Shown piece after piece: positions 45,787 to 53,897 of a DNA stretch of 64,000 nucleotides. This stretch comes from Geosporobacter ferrireducens (GTDB lineage: Bacteria; Bacillota; Clostridia; Peptostreptococcales; Thermotaleaceae): assembly GCF_001750685.1 (NCBI RefSeq), contig NZ_CP017269.1, forward strand, positions 4,939,416 through 5,003,415, in the 5' to 3' direction. Both the position numbers and the translations under genes were made by a program. The notes beneath the pieces are model-generated. The model had not been told where the DNA came from. It made no database searches and saw only the letters and a program-made list of their open reading frames with translations. The stretch's first letter is position 1, and the number at the start of each line of letters is the position of its first letter.

Positions 45787-46259
45787 ACAATGCTAACATT
45801 ACAGATATGCTTTCAGATATATTTCTTTTTCCACATACAGAAAAAAATACAGAAGCATTTTTGGATATGATGCTTGCCGGAAGCAATAAAGAAACTTGTG
45901 GTTTTGTGATTGCCGATAAGGACACAGAAGAATATATTGGACAGATTGATTTGTTTCAAATTGATTGGAAAAACCGAAAGGCAGTTATGGGAATTATTGT
46001 AGGTAAAGAAGAGAACCAGAATAAAGGCTATGGCAAAGAAGCCATAAGACTGCTTCAGGAATACGGATTTAATCGTTTAGGGTTGAATAAGATTGAATTA
46101 ACCGTTCGCGCCTATAATAAGAGAGGAATTCATTGTTATGAACAATGTGGATTTAAGGTCGAAGGTATATTGAGAGATGATTTTTTTATCCATGGGGAAT
46201 ATACAGATACGGTAAAAATGGCAATTCTTCAAAGAGAGTGGATCAATGGAGCAGATTGA
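45708..46259 (+). CDS. GNAT acetyltransferase, RimJ/RimL type
   Basis: 183 residues. RIVLREYRKEDLPFIRQWVNN at the N-terminus, the acetyl-CoA-binding loop GKEENQNKGYGKEAIRLL (Q/R-x2-G-x-G/A), and YEQCGFKVEGILRDDFF are typical of RimJ/RimL-like GNATs, which acetylate N-termini or aminoglycoside-like small molecules. Target unknown. AAGGAGG precedes the ATG. Confidence 0.9.
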   Translation: MPKVYGQRIVLREYRKEDLPFIRQWVNNANITDMLSDIFLFPHTEKNTEAFLDMMLAGSNKETCGFVIADKDTEEYIGQIDLFQIDWKNRKAVMGIIVGKEENQNKGYGKEAIRLLQEYGFNRLGLNKIELTVRAYNKRGIHCYEQCGFKVEGILRDDFFIHGEYTDTVKMAILQREWINGAD

Positions 46260-46335
46260 AAAAAATACCTTTTGTAAATTATCCATGATTGACAAATACT
46301 ACATATACTGCTTTCAATGAAAGGATGTAGAATGA

Positions 46336-47058
46336 ATGACAAGATTGTTTATCATTGCCGTTGCACCGGGAATTGCTTTGGCTTTGGCAATGTATCTGAC
46401 AGATCGATATGATCGGGAACCAATACATTTATTGGTAAAGGTTTTTGTATTTGGATGCTTGTCAGTAATCCCCACTGCTATCGTAGAAAGATTTTTACTG
46501 TCTTTTAATATTTTTACTGGGGTTTTAGGAGCTGCCTATACAGCCTTTATTGTGGCTGGCTTTACGGAAGAGTACTTTAAAAGAGCCGTAGTACTCAAAA
46601 CAGCCTATTATCATCGCGCTTTCAATGAGAAACTGGATGGAATTGTATATGCGGTTTTTTCAGCGCTAGGCTTTGCCACGATTGAAAATATTATGTACGT
46701 AGTCTTTAGATTTACTGCAAACCCACAAGTCGGTCTATTTAGAGGAATTTTATCTGTACCGGCCCATATGCTTTTTGGCGTGACCATGGGATATTATTTA
46801 TCCTTGTCACGGTTTGTACGCAATGAAGAGTTTCGAAAAGTATATTTACGAAGATCTTTAATTATACCAATGATTCTTCATGGGACCTTTAACTTTATTT
46901 TAATGGCGCAAATACCAATATTGATGGTTTTGTTTATACCCTTTGTAATCTACCTCTGGATGGTCAATTTAAGAAAGTTGGATGAATATGCGGAGGAATC
47001 AAAACGAACTTATGAGACCATGAATCTTCCTCTATATGACGATTTAGATAAAAGATAA
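46336..47058 (+). CDS. prsW: PrsW-family intramembrane metalloprotease
   Basis: 240 residues, about eight membrane segments. GFTEEYFKR (E-E-x3-K/R), the EN in IENIMYVV, the HMLFGVTMGY and the HGTFNF motifs make up the PrsW/CPBP-like active site. PrsW starts site-1 cleavage of anti-sigma factor RsiW in Bacillus. Here no sigW-rsiW pair is nearby, so the substrate is unknown. A weak AAAGGATG precedes the ATG. Confidence 0.85.
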   Translation: MTRLFIIAVAPGIALALAMYLTDRYDREPIHLLVKVFVFGCLSVIPTAIVERFLLSFNIFTGVLGAAYTAFIVAGFTEEYFKRAVVLKTAYYHRAFNEKLDGIVYAVFSALGFATIENIMYVVFRFTANPQVGLFRGILSVPAHMLFGVTMGYYLSLSRFVRNEEFRKVYLRRSLIIPMILHGTFNFILMAQIPILMVLFIPFVIYLWMVNLRKLDEYAEESKRTYETMNLPLYDDLDKR

Positions 47059-47087
47059 CAGCCTTTATAAAAAAAGGGCTGTTTTTT
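47057..47087 (+). terminator. Terminator after prsW
   Basis: AACAGCCTTT/AAAGGGCTGTT stem (one extra base), then TTTTT. It isolates the cotJ operon. Confidence 0.85.
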
Positions 47088-47185
47088 AATCTGAAAAACC
47101 TTTAATTTAGGGAATTGAGTTTCCAATTTCTATAAACTGAATACTATGATAGTGCAAGAAAATAATATAAAAGGGGGAAGTCCGC

Positions 47186-47392
47186 TTGAAACACTATGAT
47201 CCTATGTGCGAAGATGAGGCTCTAAATGAATATATAGGGCAGTTGAGAGTTATTCTTGCCAGAGCCTATGTACCCTATCAATGCTATTTTATAAAATATC
47301 CATTACCGGAAGCACTTGAGGTAGGGACTTTGTTCCCGGAACTTGTAAAACCATGGCCACCTTTCTACTATGACCCTGTGGCTGGAAGTTAG
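47186..47392 (+). CDS. cotJA: Spore coat protein CotJA
   Basis: 68 residues, rich in Tyr and Pro: VILARAYVPYQCYFIKYPLPEALEVGTLFPELVKPW, the CotJA signature. CotJA associates with CotJC in the inner spore coat and is made in the mother cell under sigma-E. Its TTG start follows AAGGGGGAAG. It leads the operon cotJA-cotJB-cotJC, with gaps of 24 and 13 nt. The region upstream (GAATACTAT at 47139) has a sigma-E-like -10 but no clear -35. Confidence 0.93.
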   Translation: MKHYDPMCEDEALNEYIGQLRVILARAYVPYQCYFIKYPLPEALEVGTLFPELVKPWPPFYYDPVAGS

Positions 47393-47416
47393 TTTTGATA
47401 TTAAGGGGGAAAATTT

Positions 47417-47674
47417 ATGGAAAAAGAAAGAGTAGAAATGCTCAGAAGAATACAGGAAGTAGAGTTTGCCTGTATTGATTTGAATTTGTACTTGGATACC
47501 CATCCCACAGATAAAAGAGCACTAATGGATTACAACAGCTATACCTATCAACTGATGATGCTAAAAAAGCAATATGAGAGCATCTATGGACCTATGACTA
47601 ATTTTGGGTATGCTCAAAGTCAGTATCCATGGGCTTGGATTGAAGATCCGTGGCCATGGGAAATTGAGTACTAA
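47417..47674 (+). CDS. cotJB: Spore coat protein CotJB
   Basis: 85 residues. EVEFACIDLNLYLDTHPTDKRAL and the end YPWAWIEDPWPWEIEY are diagnostic of CotJB. AAGGGGG sits before the ATG. It precedes the 5' part of cotJC by 13 nt, so the order cotJA-cotJB-cotJC is the standard one and the operon was whole before the element entered. Confidence 0.95.
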   Translation: MEKERVEMLRRIQEVEFACIDLNLYLDTHPTDKRALMDYNSYTYQLMMLKKQYESIYGPMTNFGYAQSQYPWAWIEDPWPWEIEY

Positions 47675-47687
47675 GGGGGGGAAATGT

Positions 47688-47801
47688 ATGTGGATCTATG
47701 AAAAAAAGCTTGAATATCCAGTGAAAGTATCTTGTACTGATCCAAGAATGGCAAAATATATTATGACCCAACTAGGTGGTCCGGATTGCAATAGGATATG
47801 A
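47688..47801 (+). pseudogene. cotJC: cotJC 5' segment, interrupted
   Basis: Starts normally (GGGGGG, then ATG at 47688) and reads MWIYEKKLEYPVKVS...QLGGPD for 33 codons, the standard CotJC N-terminus. After GGPD the frame leaves the family and hits TGA at 47799-47801. The remaining 157 residues are at 59546-60019, beyond an 11.76-kb element. Excision at the shared core would rejoin the gene in frame. So this is a split gene rather than a simple relic; CotJC is a manganese-catalase-like coat protein and both metal-binding ExxH motifs lie in the distal part. Confidence 0.95.
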
Positions 47802-47803
47802 TA
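47755..47803. other. attL of the cotJC element
   Basis: Left junction. The core GGTCCGGAT is at 47778-47786; codons GGT-CCG-GAT are in the cotJC frame. Right of the predicted crossover dinucleotide GG (47778-47779), bases 47780-47803 (TCCGGATTGCAATAGG...) form one arm of the element's own dyad. The left side is cotJC sequence. Confidence 0.88.
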
Positions 47804-47883
47804 CGTCATCACAAGTAATAATCTACTTCCAGGGAATGGAACAGCCTTGGCCTTGGGAGTCCGGAAAGGATTGTGAAGTATAA
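47804..47883. pseudogene. Left-end fossils: recombinase 3' tip and a CotJB-like 3' tip
   Basis: Minus strand: the last eight codons of a serine recombinase (LEVDYYL, stop) at 47808-47832, nearly identical to the end of the intact gene (LELDYYL, stop, at 51518). Plus strand, directly after: a frame reading FQGMEQPWPWESGKDCEV and stop (about 47827-47883), similar in its PWPWE to the C-terminus of CotJB. The recombinase match is strong; the CotJB match is short and may be chance. Confidence 0.55.
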
Positions 47884-48122
47884 ATGGGGGATCAGAGAGA
47901 TACAGCAGGTATTGAAACCATCTTTCTATCTTCCTTAAAGATGGATTTAAAGGAGTTTCATGCTTTTATGTAGAAGTTAGTCATGATACAAAAAATATAC
48001 TATATGAGATAAAATAGTACAATGTTTTTTCATATTGATAGAATATTGTACATTAAATTGATCATTCAAGGATGTATATAATTTATTGAAACCGTCCATT
48101 GATTTGTACAGGAGGTAGTGAT
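47884..48122 (+). other. Leader region of the first cargo lipoprotein
   Basis: A/T-rich sequence with no gene of its own. A short frame from 47884 (MGDQRDTAGIETIFL) ends after 29 codons with no family match. AGGAGG of the next gene is at 48111-48116. Confidence 0.4.
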
Positions 48123-48821
48123 ATGAAAAAGGCAGTATTGATTTTTATGATATTTTCCCTTGTGGTATTTCCGGGATGCAGGCAAACCTATGATATAAAG
48201 GACAATACACTAAATAGGGAAAATCAACCAGATTCGGCAGAGTATAGTGAAGCAGCTTCAACTCAATCAACAGAGGATGTACTAAACCAACTTGCAAGCC
48301 AGGAATTTTTCATTCCGGGAGAAAAGCTATCTGATGCAGATGAGGAAACAATCACAGCCTTTGGGAAGGCCTTTGTAAACTTGTATAACGGTGCAGTTGG
48401 AGATCAAAAGAAAGTATCCTTTGAAAAATATATTTCAAACAAAAATCTACGAGAATTTACAGATAAAATGTTGGAGTTAACACAGAAACGGAAGCTGCAA
48501 GGCGGCAGTGCTGTAAATTACGGACTGAAAAATGAGTTTGGACAAGCTGAGATACAGCAAATACAAGATAACCTTTACTATATTGAGCTCCCCTTTCAAT
48601 TTGAAGGCTCAGGGCAGACATGCAAAATACTCATAACTGTTGAAGACAAGTCCTTAAAGCTTGCTGATCTGTACTTTGGAACTAAGGACGGCGTAGATAC
48701 CTCTGCCACAGGTCATCCGGCGGAAAGAGAGATAAATAATCCCGATTTGTGGGAAGATGAGGCATGGGTAAAGGGTGTTTTTGATAGATTGGAAGGTATT
48801 GAGAAAAGCCTTGGCTCTTGA
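48123..48821 (+). CDS. Putative lipoprotein, element cargo
   Basis: About 232 residues. Signal peptide KKAVLIFMIFSLVVFPGC with lipobox Cys at residue 18; the mature N-terminus is Ser/Gln-rich, the rest a globular domain with no known name (DEETITAFGKAFVNLYNG, then YYIELPFQFEGSGQTCKILI). The fold pattern recalls small secreted NTF2-like lipoproteins, without proof. CAGGAGG fixes the ATG at 48123. It is the first gene inside the element. Confidence 0.65.
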   Translation: MKKAVLIFMIFSLVVFPGCRQTYDIKDNTLNRENQPDSAEYSEAASTQSTEDVLNQLASQEFFIPGEKLSDADEETITAFGKAFVNLYNGAVGDQKKVSFEKYISNKNLREFTDKMLELTQKRKLQGGSAVNYGLKNEFGQAEIQQIQDNLYYIELPFQFEGSGQTCKILITVEDKSLKLADLYFGTKDGVDTSATGHPAEREINNPDLWEDEAWVKGVFDRLEGIEKSLGS

Positions 48822-48894
48822 TTTTACCTAAGCCTAGAATCGTTATTTTAGACTATTTGCAGACATACTGATTATATAATAGGAAGGAGAAATT

Positions 48895-49092
48895 ATGAAT
48901 AAAAGAGATTATCAAGATAAGGAAGAGCAACGCAAAATAGAAGAGTATAAAAAAAAACCAATGATAAATTTTGCAGATTCAATAAACCGTTCAAAGATAG
49001 GTGACTTAAATAATTTAACAAAACAAGGATGGCTTAGTACGATTATCACCATAGCTATATTTATCGGGATATGGTTTTTTCTTTCCCGATGA
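48895..49092 (+). CDS. Small membrane protein, DUF6366-like
   Basis: 65 residues: a highly charged start (NKRDYQDKEEQRKIEEYKKKP), then NFADSINRSKIGDLNNLTKQGW, and one C-terminal transmembrane helix. The order resembles the small DUF6366 family of Bacilli and Clostridia. Function unknown. AAGGAG lies before the ATG. It is part of the element cargo. Confidence 0.6.
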   Translation: MNKRDYQDKEEQRKIEEYKKKPMINFADSINRSKIGDLNNLTKQGWLSTIITIAIFIGIWFFLSR

Positions 49093-49537
49093 GAGCAATG
49101 GACCGTAGAATGAATCGGAAAATCCAGCCTTTTCAGTAAAGTACCTTATTGATATCACAAAGAAAAAGAAATGTAAAATAACACTTCCTTTGACAGCGCC
49201 TAATAACATATAAAAGAATCCACATTTACCATACGTGTTCCGAAATAGTTCCATATAGTATTCAAAAAAAAGAAAAAAAGTGTATGCGGTTAACAATATT
49301 TATGCTTAGGCGTTGGAAAATCACTAAGTTTGTAGTATTGAGGTATTGCAAATCAAACCGAAACTAATCTAGAGGATAGCCTAAAGTATGTACTTGATAA
49401 ATATGAAAAAAGGTTTACTAATAAAGGAGATTTAGGCTCTGGAAGATAACATTCTTGGCACAGTATGATGAAAGTGTGATAACAGCAGGTTATTGTCATA
49501 TATAGATTATTTACATTTAGTAGAGGGGGAAGATAAA
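49093..49537. other. Gene-free stretch inside the element
   Basis: No frame with a ribosome binding site. A plus-strand fragment near 49372-49443 reads SLKYVLDKYEKRFTNKGDLG, probably the relic of a lost gene. Minus-strand frames here lack start signals. The 445 bases are otherwise A/T-rich. Confidence 0.4.
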
Positions 49538-49987
49538 GTGAAGAAATTTTTAAAAGCTGCTGCAATAAGCTTTGTTGTAATTGCATTCATATTTGTTTTG
49601 TCGAGGTATGGATGGAGGATATTTGGATTTTCTATGTGCGATTCTCCAAGTTCGCTTTACGCTGAAACTGTTTCTGTTGAGAATGATTCAGTTCGCATAC
49701 AAGGAGGAATAGGAAGCAGCGCACCAGCTTATGTGGGGCATATTTATAAGATAGAGGGTAGTAACCTTTATATAGGTGTAAAGCATAATACATTGTTGGG
49801 CTTTATTAACCGTTGGGGTGATTTTGATATAACAATATCAGTAGATGCCACAAGTATTGAAAATGTTTATTTTAAAGACAACAATAAAGAGAAACTGATA
49901 TGGAATGCCAATGAAGGGCTTATTAGAGTCATTCCTCAAGCAACACAAAGCATAAATGATGCAACTGAAGATGATGATAAGGAATGA
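49538..49987 (+). CDS. Membrane-anchored hypothetical protein
   Basis: About 149 residues, GTG start at 49538 after GAGGGGGA. One N-terminal membrane helix (residues 4-24) and an extracytoplasmic beta-rich domain (VGHIYKIEGSNLYIGVKHNTLLGF). No family recognised. The C-terminus is acidic. Element cargo; expression conditions unknown. Confidence 0.55.
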   Translation: MKKFLKAAAISFVVIAFIFVLSRYGWRIFGFSMCDSPSSLYAETVSVENDSVRIQGGIGSSAPAYVGHIYKIEGSNLYIGVKHNTLLGFINRWGDFDITISVDATSIENVYFKDNNKEKLIWNANEGLIRVIPQATQSINDATEDDDKE

Positions 49988-50087
49988 TTTTATAAGTTCC
50001 GCAAGCTGCGCAAAATGAACATAATGATCAGTTGTGTTTAATATGCATTTTTCTTAGAAATGACAAATATTAATGGGGATGATTGTA

Positions 50088-50294
50088 TTGAGAAATAGTA
50101 GAATTATAAAATTTCTAATAGCTTATTGTATTGTAAAAGTAATTAACTTTAAAATTGGCTTTTCTTATAATGTATTTACTGAAGGGTTTAATTTGATAAA
50201 CCTTGTAATAGACCTAACAATATGGATAATTGCTTATAGTGGAGTAAGCCTGTTTTTTTCTAAATTCGTACCAGACAAAAATGTAACTGAGTGA
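50088..50294 (+). CDS. Small membrane protein
   Basis: About 68 residues with two hydrophobic helices (FLIAYCIVKVINFKIGF and LVIDLTIWIIAYSGVSLFFS). A TTG start at 50088 follows GGGGATG; the ATG at 50073 overlaps that site. Unknown function. A hairpin terminator of a repeated type lies 50 nt after the stop. Confidence 0.5.
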   Translation: MRNSRIIKFLIAYCIVKVINFKIGFSYNVFTEGFNLINLVIDLTIWIIAYSGVSLFFSKFVPDKNVTE

Positions 50295-50344
50295 TGTTGC
50301 ATATTTTTTTATAAACGTAATAACCCAAAATACAGATAATCAGC

Positions 50345-50386
50345 AAAACACCGTATTATTCAGATGATGTATTTTACGGTATTTTT
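50345..50386 (+). terminator. Terminator belonging to a dispersed hairpin type
   Basis: AAAACACCGTA pairs with TACGGTATTTTT. The sequence ACCGTATTATTCAG (50350-50363) recurs at 60994-61008 and, inverted, at 60323-60337, so this is one copy of a small repeated hairpin. Confidence 0.7.
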
Positions 50387-50450
50387 ATAAATAATCTATA
50401 ATAGGAAAAGTTATATTCATTAATCAAAAAAAATTTAGGGGAATATTATT

Positions 50451-50849
50451 ATGAGAAAAATAATGCTTACTGTCTTGTCGTTAGGAATTATTTTGATATT
50501 AGGAGGATGTGCAAAACCTACTTTAAAAGGTCTTTATCAAACAGAAAAAGACGTGAATGGATATTTTGTTCAGATATCTATTCTCCAAAAAGATAATAGT
50601 TTTGTTGAATATATTGATAACAGAGAAGTTGATAGAGGATCCTATGAAAAATTAGATGATAATGTATATAAAATGAAAAGTGATAAGCAAAATTTTAAAA
50701 TTACCCTAAATAATGATAACTCTTTTGAGATAATTATAAATAAACTAAATGATGGAAACCAAATTAAAATGAAAAATATTAGTGCTACTCCAACAGTTTT
50801 TCCGGCAATATTTGATGATGCGGATGAATATAAAACTTTATTAGAGTAA
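50451..50849 (+). CDS. Small lipoprotein, element cargo
   Basis: 132 residues. Signal peptide RKIMLTVLSLGIILILGGCA with lipobox LGGC (Cys at residue 20). The mature domain is beta-rich (GLYQTEKDVNGYFVQISIL, VDRGSYEKLDDNVYKMK), like small lipoproteins with a lipocalin-like sheet. Function unknown. RBS AGGGGAAT is weak. Confidence 0.65.
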   Translation: MRKIMLTVLSLGIILILGGCAKPTLKGLYQTEKDVNGYFVQISILQKDNSFVEYIDNREVDRGSYEKLDDNVYKMKSDKQNFKITLNNDNSFEIIINKLNDGNQIKMKNISATPTVFPAIFDDADEYKTLLE

Positions 50850-50909
50850 TATTGTCCATAATAAGAATTATGTGCAGTAGGGGTTGATTATATTTGGGGA
50901 GTGATGAGC

Positions 50910-51320
50910 TTGATATTAGGAATTAGTCATATTACCTTTATTGTTAAAGATTTAGACAAGGCAGCGACTTTTTTTGAAGAGATATTCGAGGCTAAAGAAG
51001 TGTATTCTAGTGGAGATAAAACCTTTTCTATATCTAAAGAAAAGTTCTTTTTGATAAATAATCTTTGGATTGCAGTTATGGAGGGAGAAAAAATTGAAAA
51101 AAGCTATAATCATATAGCTTTTAAAATAAATGAATCAGACTATGAAATGTATCTTGAGAGAATAGAAAAACTTGGCCTGGAAATAAAAAGTGGAAGGAAA
51201 AGAGTTATAGAAGAGGGTAATTCAATATATTTTTATGATTATGACAATCATCTATTTGAACTTCATACAGGTACATTAGAAACTAGACTTCTTCGTTATC
51301 AGAAAGAATATATGGGTTAA
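50910..51320 (+). CDS. fosX: FosX-like fosfomycin resistance hydrolase
   Basis: About 136 residues, VOC (glyoxalase) fold. GISHITFIVKDLDKAATFF at the start, TFSISKEKFFLINNLWIAVMEG, SYNHIAFKI, and SIYFYDYDNHLFELHTGTLETRLLRY follow FosX closely along the whole length. The metal ligands are the two His (SHI and NHI) and the Glu in FELH. FosX opens the epoxide of fosfomycin with water. The TTG at 50910 after GGGGA gives MILGISHIT, matching FosX N-termini. It is the one cargo gene with a clear benefit to the host. Confidence 0.88.
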   Translation: MILGISHITFIVKDLDKAATFFEEIFEAKEVYSSGDKTFSISKEKFFLINNLWIAVMEGEKIEKSYNHIAFKINESDYEMYLERIEKLGLEIKSGRKRVIEEGNSIYFYDYDNHLFELHTGTLETRLLRYQKEYMG

Positions 51321-51517
51321 GTATAATGCAAAAAAGGGCTTTGTCGTCACAAAAAATAGGACGAGCCTTCATAACTGCTGAGAGCTCTATATTATAAAGA
51401 GGGGGGTAACCTCATAAATACAGTGTAAACCAAGATTGTGAATAAACTATGAACAATTTATCATTTTTTGTAGAAAAAAATTAGTAATTGAGTAGATATT
51501 GGTTATAGGATATATTA
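51321..51517. other. Gap at the 3' side of the recombinase gene with partial att-like sequence
   Basis: No gene. Bases 51500-51508 (ATAGGATAT) followed by ATCACAAGTAATAATCTA repeat the left end of the element (47791-47825). It looks like a diverged copy of the attP right arm next to the recombinase stop codon. Confidence 0.55.
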
Positions 51518-52963
51518 TCACAAGTAATAATCTAGTTCCAAGGTATCATTAGTCTTATTGAACCTGATTTCCGAAACAATAGAGCGAATAGATTTTTGCT
51601 TTTCGATCATCGGCACATTGTCATTTACCAGCATATCATATACCACATTGATCCTTTCCCTAAAGGCATCCATATTACACTTATCTTCCTTGCTTTTCAG
51701 CTCATCGATCCTTGCCCTCAGGCTGGATTCTTCTTGTTGCAGCAACTCCTTATTAGACTTATACTCCATAAGCGTATCAATGCCGGCCAGAAAAGCTTCT
51801 TTAGCCCTTTCAAGCTTAGTATAAATCTTGTCTAACTGTTTGACTAGAGCTTCTATCTCCAGATCCACGCTGCTGGTAGTCCTGATATTATAACTTTTCG
51901 TTTCTTTGCCGGATATAAACTTCGAAAATTCACTGAGGATGGCTCTCTCGATTTTTTTGACAGTAATAGAGTGAGAAACCTTGCATCGTCCTCCGGCATA
52001 ACCCCTGCACTGAAAGCTGGGAGCTTTTGTGGCAGTGTAGACCAAAGTCGAGCTGCAGCTGCTGCACCGGACCAACCCTGACAACCAATGCTTGCACTCA
52101 TCAATGGGTCTTTGTTTGGGCTTATATATTTTCTTACGGGTTCTTATCTTTTCTTGAACTGCTTCAAATACATCTACAGATACGATGGGTTCATGTTTTC
52201 CGTCTGCGATCATGATTTCCTCACTATCAAAATCCCTTTTAAATCTACCGGTAGGGGTCCAACGAAGCTTTCCGATATATACCGGATTCCTAAGAATATA
52301 TTCAATCCCTCTATTATCAAAGGACTTGTTCTTCTTCGTCAAGGCACCCATCTCATTTACCCGCTTTGTGATCCTATAAAAACTCTCATCATGATTCAGG
52401 TACTGGTCAAATATGTACCGAACGATCTTTGCTTCATGTTCTACAACTGTAAGCGTTCCTTGCTCTTTTACTTCATATCCATAGGATGCGCTGGTCTGCA
52501 ATCCGCCCCGTTTAGCTTTCTCTGTCATTCCTTTTTTTACTTCATCGGCCAGGTTGAGAGAATAATACTCTGCCATAGCTTCCAGCATTGACTCCAGAAT
52601 GATAGAAAACTTATCATCTTCCAGCTGCTCTGTGATGCTGACCACCTTGATCCCACAGTCTTTTCTCAGCAGCGATTTATATATCACACTATCTTCACGT
52701 GAACGGGAAAAGCGGTCGAACTTGTGGACCAAAATTATATCGAAGGGCTTTGGTTTTTTCTTAGCCAGCCGGACCATTTCCATAAAGGCCGGTCTTTTTT
52801 CTGCCTTGCGGCCGGAGATTCCTTCATCAACAAAAATATACTCAGAAGGCACTAGTATCCTATTTCTCTTTGCATAGTCAAACAACGCCTTTTTCTGTGC
52901 GTCTGGGCTGTATTCTACCTGCTCATCTGTACTGACCCGGATATATAAGGCGGCTGTTTTCAT
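51518..52963 (-). CDS. Large serine recombinase
   Basis: 481 residues, full length. Resolvase/invertase catalytic domain with Ser11 in YIRVSTDEQ, DEGISGRKAEKRPAF, and HKFDRFSRSREDS; recombinase domain about 155-275 (GGLQTSASYGYEV, NRGIEYILRNPVYIGKL); zinc ribbon about 290-335 (LVRCSSCSSTLVY, FQCRGY, GRCKVSHSI); a C-terminal coiled coil (about 365-440). The architecture is that of phage integrases and skin-element recombinases. It is the only recombinase able to move the cotJC element. GAAGGTGAT precedes the ATG. Excision normally needs a directionality factor. Confidence 0.95.
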   Translation of the reverse strand: MKTAALYIRVSTDEQVEYSPDAQKKALFDYAKRNRILVPSEYIFVDEGISGRKAEKRPAFMEMVRLAKKKPKPFDIILVHKFDRFSRSREDSVIYKSLLRKDCGIKVVSITEQLEDDKFSIILESMLEAMAEYYSLNLADEVKKGMTEKAKRGGLQTSASYGYEVKEQGTLTVVEHEAKIVRYIFDQYLNHDESFYRITKRVNEMGALTKKNKSFDNRGIEYILRNPVYIGKLRWTPTGRFKRDFDSEEIMIADGKHEPIVSVDVFEAVQEKIRTRKKIYKPKQRPIDECKHWLSGLVRCSSCSSTLVYTATKAPSFQCRGYAGGRCKVSHSITVKKIERAILSEFSKFISGKETKSYNIRTTSSVDLEIEALVKQLDKIYTKLERAKEAFLAGIDTLMEYKSNKELLQQEESSLRARIDELKSKEDKCNMDAFRERINVVYDMLVNDNVPMIEKQKSIRSIVSEIRFNKTNDTLELDYYL

Positions 52964-53073
52964 GATATCACCTTCTTTATGTATTCCTTGATTTAGTTAA
53001 TGATATGAAAGAAGAAAGTTAATCAGTACATCGCATTCCCCCTTTACTATAGAAAAAGCACATTAAATAAAGC

Positions 53074-53579
53074 CTAACAGTTCTCATGGATAAATACAGA
53101 AGGAAGGCCCGTTAAGCATAAGCTTCTTGCCTCATCAAGCTTCCAGAACATCTCCTGCTTAGCCATGAATTCAAGTTTCTGCCTTGCAAACTCCTCTGTC
53201 ACCATGAAATAGTCTGCCAGACCATATAAGGTTTCAACTATTTTTCGTTTAATCATGCTTGTAGCATAGCCTTATGGATCAAAAAATCAGCAGCCCATCT
53301 GAGGGCAGCAAGCTCCTTTTTAGCAATCACTTACCTGTCTGCATAACACATGTATTTCCTTAGTGTGATATCTCCAATCGTAGTCCTGTAGTGTCCGATC
53401 TCTTCTGTCAGGACAGTCCGGTATAACCGCTCATTACCCCTGATGCGCTCATTGATAAATATTATATAATAGCTGCCATCATAGTAGTAATAGCCGAGAA
53501 CCTTTTCGGGCAGGGGAATGAATTCCTTGATAATACGGCACTTGGCAATGATATTTTCAAGTTTGTCTGTCTCAATCAA
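53074..53579 (-). pseudogene. ImmA/IrrE-type metallopeptidase, broken
   Basis: Read from a TTG at 53579 (after AGGAGGTAG): MIETDKLENIIAKCRIIKEF, then the TEEIGHYRTT zinc region of an ImmA-like protease. An in-frame TAA after YADR is followed in the same frame by VIAKKELAALRWAADFLIH, then a second stop and a frameshift leading to VETLYGLADYFMVTEEFARQKL. Two disabling changes at least. ImmA enzymes cleave phage ImmR-like repressors, so this is a relic of mobile-element regulation. Confidence 0.75.
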
Positions 53580-53897
53580 AACACTACCTCCTGAACAGAA
53601 TATATGTTCGGAAAAATATCTTACCATAGATTTCCTGGCCATAAAAGTAGAAAAAGGATGAAGCAGATAGAAATTTTTAATATAATAGAAAAGAAAAATC
53701 ATTACGATAATATAATGGAAAACGAGAAAGAGTTCCAGAAATACTGGAACTCTAAAGCATATGTTTGTAGCTACTTATCTATTTTATCGTTAGCTAGTTG
53801 ATAATCTGAGATAGCAATCGTATCAATACTCTTTTTATTTTCTAACAGCGTAGTATAATCCCTGATGACCATTCTTTCAAAAGTCTTTCGATGCTTT
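53580..53897. other. Gap with a small hairpin and a tandem repeat
   Basis: GAGTTCCAG/CTGGAACTC (53730-53738, 53744-53752) is a perfect 9-bp stem. Near 53889 ATGCTTTTCA occurs twice in tandem. A plus-strand frame from 53715 (MENEKEFQKYWNSKAYV) ends after 28 codons and has no known family. Confidence 0.45.

Noticed and set aside
47604-47801. 65-residue gene beginning at 47604
   Set aside because: The first 28 codons overlap cotJB in another frame; the true start is the ATG at 47688 after GGGGGG.
49015-49296. Minus-strand gene of 93 codons
   Set aside because: No ribosome binding site; overlaps the 3' end of a plus-strand small gene; composition typical of shadow frames.
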